64,000 nucleotides of DNA from Hyphomicrobiales bacterium (GTDB lineage Bacteria > Pseudomonadota > Alphaproteobacteria > Rhizobiales > Devosiaceae), in the NCBI GenBank assembly GCA_026981645.1, contig JALSII010000036.1, forward strand, positions 1 to 64,000. The letters run 5' to 3'. The position numbers were made by a program, and so were the translations under genes. Below the pieces are notes generated by a model. That model worked only from the letters and a program-made list of their open reading frames with translations, ran no database searches and was not told where the DNA came from. Of this stretch, positions 57,321-64,000 are shown piece by piece; positions within the stretch are counted from its first letter, which is position 1; each line of letters begins with the position of its first letter.

Positions 57321-59930
57321 ATGGCTACCAAACGTATGCTGGTGGATGCCAGCCACCCCGAAGAAACACGAATTGTTGTAACTAGCGGAAACAAACTAGA
57401 AGAATTTGATTTTGAATCTGCAAACAGACGCCAACTGCGCGGCAACATCTATCTCGCAAAAGTCACGCGGGTAGAACCCTCCTTGCAGGCTGCTTTTGTG
57501 GACTATGGCGGCAACCGCCACGGTTTTCTGGCTTTTTCTGAAATTCACCCTGACTATTATCAGATACCGGCCGCCGACAGAGAGGCGCTTTTGCGCGCCG
57601 AAGCCGAAGCCAATGCAGCTCGTGCTGAAATGGAGGCCGAGGCCAACGCCCTTGACCCTGAGGCCGGCGAAACAGAAACTCCTGACGAGGATTCTGACGA
57701 CACTATTGAAGCTGACGCATTCGAGGGTGCCGAACCTGACAACGCCGATGCTGCGGAAGAGGACATCGCCTCCGATGGGCTCGAAGAGGACGAAAACTTT
57801 GACGACCTGGGTGGAGGCGAAGGCGAAGACCTGCTTGAGCAGCGCCGCAAACTGACACGCCGCTACAAGATTCAGGAAGTCATCAAGCGCCGACAGGTAT
57901 TGCTGGTACAGGTTGTCAAGGAAGAGCGGGGCAACAAGGGCGCCGCACTGACCACTTACCTGTCCCTGGCCGGACGCTATTCGGTGCTGATGCCAAACAC
58001 CGCCCGTGGCGGCGGCATCTCGCGCAAAATCACTTCCGCCTCTGACCGCAAACGCCTCAAACAGATTGCCGGGGATCTCAAGGTTCCATCTGGCATGGGC
58101 GTTATTCTGCGCACAGCCGGTGCCTCGCGTACCAAGGCCGAAATCAAACGCGACTTTGAATACCTCTCCCGCTTGTGGGAGAACGTGCGTGAACTGACCA
58201 TGAAGTCATCAGCCCCTTCCCTCGTCTATGAGGAGGGAAGTCTTATAAAGCGGACCATTCGCGATCTTTATAACAAGGATATCAGCGAAGTTCTGGTCGC
58301 AGGCGATGCCGCTTATCGCGAAGCCAAGGACTTCATGCGCCTGATCATGCCCTCCCACACCAAAAGCGTGCAGGCCTACAAAGAAGACCAGCATATTTTC
58401 ACCCGCTTTAGCGTAGAATCCCAACTTGACTCCATGTTCTCGCCTCAGGTTACTCTGCCTTCGGGGGGCTATCTGGTAATCAACCCCACCGAAGCGCTGG
58501 TCTCTGTCGATGTAAACTCGGGCCGGGCCACAAAAGAGCATAATATCGAAGCCACAGCACTACAGACCAATCTTGAAGCCGCCGATGAGCTGGCCCGCCA
58601 ACTCCGCCTGCGCGACCTTGCCGGGCTGATTGTTATTGACTTTATAGACATGACCGAGCGGCGCTCTATCCGCAATGTTGAAAAACGCATGAAGGATGCG
58701 CTCAAAAACGACCGTGCACGCATCCAGGTCGGCCGTATTTCCCATTTTGGACTGCTGGAAATGAGCCGCCAGCGCATGCGCTTTGGTGTGCTGGAAAGCT
58801 CAACGAGCGCCTGCCCTACCTGCGAGGGTACGGGAATTGTGCGTTCGGTGGAAAGCTCGGCCATCATGGTAATGAGGGCAATTGAGGACCATGTTGTACG
58901 CCGTTCCGGCCAGAGCGTTGAGGTGCGCATGCCCTCGGACGTGGCCCTTTATATCCTGAACGCCAAACGGGCGCTGCTGATTGATCTGGAAAAGCGACTC
59001 AATCTGATCATCACCATCTCTACCGACAATACCCTCTCCGGCAGCCAGTTCGTCATTGATCGCAGTTCGGCACGTCCGGCGCAGATTGCCACCAATAATG
59101 GCGTTGTGAGTATGGAAAACACCCAGATCGCAGAAGAGACAGGCGCTGACTCGGACGAGGCAGAGATCACCGAGCCGGAAAGCACCGAACGCCAGCCCCG
59201 CAAACGCCGCAGGCGCCGCTCCACCGGTTCAAACAATACCAACGCCGTAAAATCATCAGATAATACCGACTCAGGCGAAAGCAGCGAGCAGTCAGCCCAA
59301 TCCGAGGAAACCCCTGGCAATGGTGAGCAGGAAGATCAGCCCCGCAAACGCCGCCGCCGCGGTCGCCGCGGTGGACGGCGCAATCGTCGCAATCCCGCTG
59401 TCGAGGCCGAAACCGCAGGAGCAGAAGTCGCAAGCCAAAACGCAGATCAGGGCACAGGTAATGCCACCAAATCAGCTGGCATGCCCCTGGACGCACCCGT
59501 GAATGAGGCAGGCCCGGACACATCTCACGACCAACAAAATGATGCGCAAACACATACTGCTGAAGAAAGCACCCCAACAGCGGCTTCCCTCAAGGATGTC
59601 CCCGCGGGTGAAGTCAGCGATGACGAACCCAAAAAACCAGCCCGAAAACGCACGCGCAGAACGGGTTCCGGGAGGGGGAAAGCGCAGAAGTCAGAGGCAG
59701 ATGGCACTGACAAGGATGCTACGGAAACTGAACAACCAGCCATTGCCACCCAAACCATTCCACATGCCTCCGATGAAAAACCTGCTATACTGGAGACCCC
59801 TCAAAGTAATGGTGCAGAACGCCCGCCCCGGAAAAGAAAACCCTTGGCCGAAGAAGGCGTGATTGTGACAAGTTCGGACGATACGGAAGCTGAAAAGCCC
59901 AAGCGCCGGGGTTGGTGGTCGCTAAAATAG
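57321..59930 (+). CDS. rne: Ribonuclease E
   Basis: RNase E is the main endoribonuclease of mRNA decay and the degradosome scaffold. The 869-aa protein has an S1 domain (about 35-210) split by an acidic insertion (about 95-175, many Asp and Glu), the catalytic domain to about 540 (VSVDVNSGRATKEHN and VIDFIDM carry the metal-binding aspartates) and the Zn-link CPTCEGTG near 500. The C-terminal third is disordered, with Arg-rich patches (KRRRRRS near 630, RKRRRRGRRGGRR near 685). The acidic insertion is usual in alphaproteobacteria. A long leader precedes it, and a terminator follows. Confidence 0.97.
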   Translation: MATKRMLVDASHPEETRIVVTSGNKLEEFDFESANRRQLRGNIYLAKVTRVEPSLQAAFVDYGGNRHGFLAFSEIHPDYYQIPAADREALLRAEAEANAARAEMEAEANALDPEAGETETPDEDSDDTIEADAFEGAEPDNADAAEEDIASDGLEEDENFDDLGGGEGEDLLEQRRKLTRRYKIQEVIKRRQVLLVQVVKEERGNKGAALTTYLSLAGRYSVLMPNTARGGGISRKITSASDRKRLKQIAGDLKVPSGMGVILRTAGASRTKAEIKRDFEYLSRLWENVRELTMKSSAPSLVYEEGSLIKRTIRDLYNKDISEVLVAGDAAYREAKDFMRLIMPSHTKSVQAYKEDQHIFTRFSVESQLDSMFSPQVTLPSGGYLVINPTEALVSVDVNSGRATKEHNIEATALQTNLEAADELARQLRLRDLAGLIVIDFIDMTERRSIRNVEKRMKDALKNDRARIQVGRISHFGLLEMSRQRMRFGVLESSTSACPTCEGTGIVRSVESSAIMVMRAIEDHVVRRSGQSVEVRMPSDVALYILNAKRALLIDLEKRLNLIITISTDNTLSGSQFVIDRSSARPAQIATNNGVVSMENTQIAEETGADSDEAEITEPESTERQPRKRRRRRSTGSNNTNAVKSSDNTDSGESSEQSAQSEETPGNGEQEDQPRKRRRRGRRGGRRNRRNPAVEAETAGAEVASQNADQGTGNATKSAGMPLDAPVNEAGPDTSHDQQNDAQTHTAEESTPTAASLKDVPAGEVSDDEPKKPARKRTRRTGSGRGKAQKSEADGTDKDATETEQPAIATQTIPHASDEKPAILETPQSNGAERPPRKRKPLAEEGVIVTSSDDTEAEKPKRRGWWSLK

Positions 59931-59961
59931 GCGGGTTCCCATTGCAGGCACCTGACAAATC

Positions 59962-59988
59962 AGCCGGGCTTCAGAGCTCGGCTTTTTT
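59962..59988 (+). terminator. Rho-independent terminator after rne
   Basis: A stem AGCCGGGCT/AGCTCGGCT (one G-U pair, loop TCAG) followed by TTTTTT, 32 bp after the rne stop codon. Confidence 0.88.
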
Positions 59989-60098
59989 GCGTCAACAGAG
60001 CAGCCATCATCCTTTAGCCAAACAATAGCCTTGATAAAGCCTGATATGATCATGGCATTGTTCAAAATCCTCAAACACTTCTCACTAGGGCTACTTTC

Positions 60099-61460
60099 AT
60101 GCGCCAATCCACTTTTCTGAAACTCTCGCTCAGACATTTGTATGCCGCTCTTGTTGTTCTGGTATTTCTGAACACTCAGCCAGTGGCGGCCCAACAAATC
60201 AGCATCATCCGGGACGCCGAGGTGGAGCGTCTCATCCGCGATCTTGCCGACCCTTTGTTGCAGGCTGCCGGAATTGGCAACACTAATAGACGTATATACA
60301 TAGTCGCCGACCGGCGTTTCAACGCGTTTGTGGTTGAAAGTGGCGCCATATTCATAAATTACGGCACCATCCTTGAAGCAAAAACACCAAATGCTCTGCG
60401 TGCGGTCCTCGCCCACGAAATCGGCCACCTCGCCGGGGGACATCTGGCGCGCATTCGCGAACGGATTGAAACCACGGGACGTCTGCAGGCAATCGCTATG
60501 GTGCTTGGAATGGGAGCAATGGCCGCCGGGTCTGCAGGTGGTGTTTCAGAAATCGGTGGCATGGCAAGCGCCTTCATTCTGGCAGCGCAGTCAGCCGGTG
60601 TAAACTCGCTGATGGCCTTCCGTCGCACCGAAGAAAGCGCTGCTGATGCATCGGCCCTGACCTATCTGGAGCGGGCAGGCTATTCGCCAAAGGGCATGGT
60701 CGATGTCCTTGAGTTGCTCAGCTCCAGTCAAAGCACCATGGCCGGCGCCTCGCCCTATCTGCGCTCCCACCCCGAGCCTGCTGAACGACTTGAGCGGGTT
60801 GAAACTGTTGCAAGGGCCAGTGCCGCATGGAACCGTGCAGACAGCCGCGCGGATATTTTGCAATTTGAACTGGTGCAGGCAAAAATCATCGGCTTTCTGG
60901 AAAGCCAGACGACAACGCTAAACCGCTACCCCAATGGCGACACTTCACTTCCCGCCCGTTACGCGCGCATTATCACCGCTTACAGGTCCGGCGCGGCCAT
61001 TTCCGCTATCCAGCAGATGCCCAGGCTGGTGAATGCTGCGCCTTCCAATGCCTATTTCCATGAGTTGCAGGGACAGATATTGCTTGAAACCGGCAATCCC
61101 CAAGAAGCGCTTGCGCCGCTCAAGCGAGCTTTGCAACTGGCCTCCGGGGAAGCCCTCATCCGGCTGGTTTATGGTCTTGCTCTTGTCGAAGCTGGCGGAA
61201 ACAACAACCTTGAGGAAGCTATACTCCAGCTCAGTCGGGCAACCAGGGAGTTGCCCAACTCAGCACTGGGCTACACGCTTCTGGCCCGCGCCTATGGCGC
61301 ATTGGGCCGACAGGGCGAGGCCATGCTTGCCGCGGCTGAAGCCGCTTATGCGCGTGGTGACAAGGGAACAGCACTGGGATTGGCCCGGCAGGCTCAAGAA
61401 AAGTTGATCGAGGGGTCTCCGGCTTGGCTTCGCGCTGACGATATCTTAAGCTTGATCTAG
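60099..61460 (+). CDS. M48-family periplasmic metalloprotease with TPR domain (BepA-like)
   Basis: The 453-aa protein has a signal peptide (cleavage near VAA-QQ at residue 32), an M48 protease domain with the zinc motif AHEIGHLAGGHL near 107-118 and a third ligand in EESAADASALTYL near 178, and a TPR region (about 290-450, with NPQEALAPLKRALQLASGEALIRL, read in parts). The architecture matches BepA/YfgC, which checks outer-membrane LptD assembly and degrades failed intermediates. Function in this organism is inferred from domain order. Confidence 0.92.
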   Translation: MRQSTFLKLSLRHLYAALVVLVFLNTQPVAAQQISIIRDAEVERLIRDLADPLLQAAGIGNTNRRIYIVADRRFNAFVVESGAIFINYGTILEAKTPNALRAVLAHEIGHLAGGHLARIRERIETTGRLQAIAMVLGMGAMAAGSAGGVSEIGGMASAFILAAQSAGVNSLMAFRRTEESAADASALTYLERAGYSPKGMVDVLELLSSSQSTMAGASPYLRSHPEPAERLERVETVARASAAWNRADSRADILQFELVQAKIIGFLESQTTTLNRYPNGDTSLPARYARIITAYRSGAAISAIQQMPRLVNAAPSNAYFHELQGQILLETGNPQEALAPLKRALQLASGEALIRLVYGLALVEAGGNNNLEEAILQLSRATRELPNSALGYTLLARAYGALGRQGEAMLAAAEAAYARGDKGTALGLARQAQEKLIEGSPAWLRADDILSLI

Positions 61461-61509
61461 GCATGTTCGTATTATGGCCGAATCGAGATTCTTTAGAGGA
61501 GCTACCCAT

Positions 61510-62394
61510 ATGAACCGCACCACGCTGGCCCTTGTCGCCATCGTTGCCCTTCTTGCAGGGTCCCTTGCAACCATGGTTTTTCGTACTGAACCCGTGGCCA
61601 TGGATGATGCGGCGGTTCGGGCAATCGTTTCCCAGATGCTGGACGAACAGGCCAGGGCCGTCAGTGCCACAGAGGCCGATGAATCTGAAAAAGCGCCCGC
61701 TCTGGTTGCAACCATAGATCAGGACATGATCAACCCTATGATTGAAAGCTTCCTGATGGATGATCCCAAAATCCTGCAAAGGGTGTCTGCCGCTCTTCAG
61801 GAGCAGTTGCGGGTTGAGGAAATAGCGCAGACTGAAATTGCCCTGGCTTCGTTTGAACCGGAAATCTACGACGACCCGGGCCATGTCGTGCTCGGCAATC
61901 CGGACGGTGACGTCACCCTCGTTGAATTTTTTGACTACAATTGCGGGTTCTGCCGTCAGGCCATGCCGGACATGACCCGACTTCTTGATGAAGACCCCAA
62001 CCTGCGCGTCATTCTCAAAGAGTTCCCGGTTCTCTCCAACGATTCCGTTGCGGCGGCGCGCATCAGCGTTGTGGTCAACGACATTGCACCCGAACTCTAT
62101 CAGGAATTCCATGAACTATTGTTCACCGCCCGTGGCCAGATTACCGGTGAAGCTGCGCTCAATGCGGCACGCGAGGTGGGCCTGAATCCCGTTACCATCG
62201 GCCTGGACGCCAGAAGTGAAGCGGTGACAGCGGTTATCCAGCGCTCCTATGTGCTGGCAGAAGGCCTGGGGATTACCGGCACACCCAGCTATATTATCGG
62301 CAACGAAATTCTCCCCGGCGCCGTGGGTTATGAGGCGCTCAAAAGCCGCATCGATAATATGCGGGAGTGCGGGGCCACCATCTGCGACAGCTAG
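61510..62394 (+). CDS. DsbA-family thiol:disulfide oxidoreductase
   Basis: The 294-aa protein has an N-terminal membrane or signal segment (TTLALVAIVALLAGSLATMVF) and a thioredoxin-fold DsbA domain with the active-site CGFC near residues 145-148 (FFDYNCGFCRQAMPD) and the cis-proline region GTPSYIIGN near 260. It is a periplasmic oxidase or isomerase of the DsbA/ScsC group; the partner is unknown. The ATG at 61510 has a GAGGAG Shine-Dalgarno. It follows the M48 gene by 49 bp and may share its transcript. Confidence 0.9.
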   Translation: MNRTTLALVAIVALLAGSLATMVFRTEPVAMDDAAVRAIVSQMLDEQARAVSATEADESEKAPALVATIDQDMINPMIESFLMDDPKILQRVSAALQEQLRVEEIAQTEIALASFEPEIYDDPGHVVLGNPDGDVTLVEFFDYNCGFCRQAMPDMTRLLDEDPNLRVILKEFPVLSNDSVAAARISVVVNDIAPELYQEFHELLFTARGQITGEAALNAAREVGLNPVTIGLDARSEAVTAVIQRSYVLAEGLGITGTPSYIIGNEILPGAVGYEALKSRIDNMRECGATICDS

Positions 62395-62710
62395 GATCAG
62401 GCCCCCTTAAATTCATCCGGTTCTGTTTGAGAAAGAGCGTTCAGATGAAGCAAATCTGCCGCAAAACCATGTCTTTCACCTTTTTGAGTTTGAGCGGCCT
62501 CTTTGTTTCAGATGGATGCCATAGCTCAAACCCTTCGGGCGCCACGGGTTTTGCCCCTGAATGCATTGAAGGAGCTTGAAAACCGCTGGGTTTCTGGGCC
62601 GGTTCTCCCTTTCAATGCCGTGCGCGTGGGTTTTGCGCTTTGCCTTTTTTGCGCAATTCGTGTACTGGCCTCAGCGCTTGTGATAGATAAGCGGGAAGAC
62701 AGGCGGAAAC
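62395..62710. other. Intergenic region before aroQ
   Basis: About 315 bp without a convincing gene. A possible 44-codon frame from 62444 (MKQICRKTMSFTFLSLSG) begins like a signal peptide and ends by 62578, but has no family match, no obvious lipobox and a weak ribosome-binding site. The aroQ promoter probably lies near 62640-62700. Confidence 0.35.
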
Positions 62711-63145
62711 ATGACCAGAACCATACTCATACTCAACGGTCCAAACCTGAATTTATTGGGCATGCGTGAGCCCAACCTTTATGGTTCGGGCACGCTTGAG
62801 GATGTGGAAAAGGATTGTCGGCAGGTTGCCGCGCCGCTGGGGTTGGAAGTGGATTTTCACCAATCCAACCATGAAGGCGAACTGATCGGCTGGATACAGG
62901 ACGCCCGCGAAAACGCTGTGGGAATAATCATCAATCCCGCCGCCTATTCCCACACTTCTATCGGCATCCCGGACGCTTTGCGGGCGGTGGACCTGCCTGT
63001 AATCGAAGTTCATATTTCAAACATCTTTGCACGCGAAAGCTTCCGGCATCATTCTCATGTATCCGCAGTTGCAAACGGAGTGATTTGTGGACTAGGTTTA
63101 GCAGGCTATACACTGGCTGTGAGCGCACTTAACGAGTTGATTTAG
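62711..63145 (+). CDS. aroQ: 3-dehydroquinate dehydratase, type II
   Basis: Shikimate-pathway enzyme that dehydrates 3-dehydroquinate. The 144-aa type II protein has NGPNLNLLGMREPNLYG at the start (catalytic Tyr at the end of this segment), QSNHEGELI, INPAAYSHTSIGI and EVHISNIFARESFRHHS. It precedes accB by 60 bp; the aroQ-accB-accC order is very common in bacteria. Confidence 0.97.
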   Translation: MTRTILILNGPNLNLLGMREPNLYGSGTLEDVEKDCRQVAAPLGLEVDFHQSNHEGELIGWIQDARENAVGIIINPAAYSHTSIGIPDALRAVDLPVIEVHISNIFARESFRHHSHVSAVANGVICGLGLAGYTLAVSALNELI

Positions 63146-63205
63146 GGTCACACAAAACACAACCCCGACAATATCCGGCCCGTGCCGGTGGAGTAAAAAA
63201 AACAT

Positions 63206-63721
63206 ATGTCAAAATCGTCCCCGTCAAACAAAGAGATCGATCAGAATCTGATCAGGACCATTGCTGAGCTTATTAATGAGGCCGACCTTAGCGAAATTGA
63301 AATTGAAAAGGACGATTTCCGTGTCCGCGTGACCCGTTCCCGGCCCACCGAAGCACTAACCTATGCCGCTCCTCCGCCTGTTGTGGCGCAGGCCGCCCCT
63401 GCAGCACCGGCAGCACCGGCAGGTGCCGGCCCTGCCAGCGTTGTTGAATCCGCACCGACCACTCCTGCCGATGACCTGGCAGCCAACCCCGGCACCCTTC
63501 CCTCACCCATGGTTGGCACCACCTACCTCTCGCCTGAACCCGATGCCGACCCGTTCGTGGATGTGGGCTCCAAGGTCAGCGAAGGACAGACGGTAGTCAT
63601 CGTTGAGGCGATGAAGACCATGAATCAGATACCGGCTCACCGTTCAGGCACAATCACCAAAATTCTGGTGGCAGACGCCCAGCCCGTCGAATATGGCGAA
63701 CCGCTTGTTGTGATTGAATAG
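63206..63721 (+). CDS. accB: Biotin carboxyl carrier protein of acetyl-CoA carboxylase
   Basis: BCCP carries the biotin of acetyl-CoA carboxylase for fatty acid synthesis. The 171-aa protein has an N-terminal helical region, an Ala/Pro linker (about 55-95, rich in AAPAAPA) and the C-terminal biotinyl domain with the biotinylated Lys in EAMKTMNQI near 136. It is followed after 15 bp by accC. Confidence 0.97.
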   Translation: MSKSSPSNKEIDQNLIRTIAELINEADLSEIEIEKDDFRVRVTRSRPTEALTYAAPPPVVAQAAPAAPAAPAGAGPASVVESAPTTPADDLAANPGTLPSPMVGTTYLSPEPDADPFVDVGSKVSEGQTVVIVEAMKTMNQIPAHRSGTITKILVADAQPVEYGEPLVVIE

Positions 63722-63736
63722 CAGAAAGGACCGATC

Positions 63737-64000
63737 ATGTTTTCCAAGGTCCTGATCGCCAATCGCGGCGAGATTGCACTGAGAATATTGCGCGCCTGCA
63801 AAGAGCTTGGTATTCAGACCGTTGCTGTGCATTCGGTCGTCGATGCTGATGCCATGCATGTGCGCTTGGCTGACGAAAGTGTATGCATAGGCCCCAACCC
63901 GGCATCTGAAAGCTACCTCAACATCCCCTCCATTCTGGCAGCGTGCGAAATTACCGGCGCTGATGCCGTCCACCCGGGATATGGATTTTTGTCCGAGAAC
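63737..64000 (+). CDS. accC: Biotin carboxylase of acetyl-CoA carboxylase (5' part only)
   Basis: Only the first 88 codons are inside the window. They read [18 protein letters not shown] and continue through [18 protein letters not shown] and [10 protein letters not shown], the N-terminal ATP-grasp signature of biotin carboxylase. The start ATG lies at 63737. The frame is open to the window edge. Confidence 0.97.
   Translation, partial: MFSKVLIANRGEIALRILRACKELGIQTVAVHSVVDADAMHVRLADESVCIGPNPASESYLNIPSILAACEITGADAVHPGYGFLSEN

Noticed and set aside
56919-57385. 154-codon frame upstream of and overlapping rne
   Set aside because: It overlaps the S1 domain of rne in another frame and has no family similarity, so it is a shadow ORF.
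62444-62578. 44-codon frame with a signal-like start before aroQ
   Set aside because: Weak ribosome-binding site, no clear lipobox and no known family; kept only as a note in the intergenic entry.

Overview
The window is a gene-dense chromosomal segment of an alphaproteobacterium. The gene order (dusB-ntrBC-ntrYX-trkA, ispDF-cinA-coq10-lipA-lpd-pdh, ftsB-eno, pyrG-secG-tpiA-ppiD-trpEGDC-moaC-moeA-lexA, prfB-mrcA-amiC-rne) is the Rhizobiales/Hyphomicrobiales backbone. Other alphaproteobacterial marks are a fused IspDF, a lipoyl domain on E1-beta of pyruvate dehydrogenase, GTTC-N7-GTTC LexA boxes, and a glp glycerol ABC transporter of the type described in Rhizobium. A marine or soil Devosiaceae-like member is a guess; the genus cannot be fixed from sequence reading alone. 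I found no tRNA, rRNA, CRISPR array, transposase or prophage gene.

Layout. 0.3-10.7 kb, minus strand: potassium uptake (trkH, trkA) and nitrogen control (ntrX, ntrY, ntrC, ntrB, dusB). 10.9-14.4 kb: ispDF and pncC (plus), then a coq10-like gene, lipA and two small membrane proteins (minus). 14.5-20.4 kb, minus: the pyruvate dehydrogenase operon pdhA-pdhB-pdhC-SGNH hydrolase-lpd, with lipA nearby to make its cofactor. 20.6-25.1 kb: ftsB and eno around a small accessory patch (a DUF2332-like remnant, a membrane cytochrome c, a PH-like membrane protein and a serine beta-lactamase-fold hydrolase). 25.2-27.8 kb: an AT-richer acyltransferase/SGNH gene bounded by a 30-bp direct repeat. 27.9-37.3 kb, minus: a 1-Cys peroxiredoxin and a complete glycerol uptake and oxidation operon (glpR; glpD-glpS-glpT-glpP-glpQ-glpU-glpV). 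37.5-40.8 kb, minus: DUF4169, pyrG, secG, tpiA. 41.0-48.6 kb, plus: ppiD, trpE-trpG-trpD-trpC, moaC, moeA in a tightly packed run. 48.6-51.5 kb: a YafY-type regulator with a small monooxygenase-like gene, a universal stress protein and lexA. 51.6-56.6 kb, minus: prfB (programmed frameshift), mrcA, amiC. 57.3-64 kb, plus: rne, an M48 protease, a DsbA-like protein, aroQ, accB and the start of accC.

Most of the window is core metabolism. The observations I rate highest are: two pairs of palindromic repeats inserted in frame into the linkers of PdhC and PdhB; the excisable-looking acyltransferase segment; an NtrX whose AAA+ domain has lost the GAFTGA loop and the Walker B aspartate beside an intact NtrC; GlpT with a degenerate ABC signature; strong hairpins just upstream of glpV; and the canonical prfB frameshift. 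I do not see a convincing wholly new multi-gene system.
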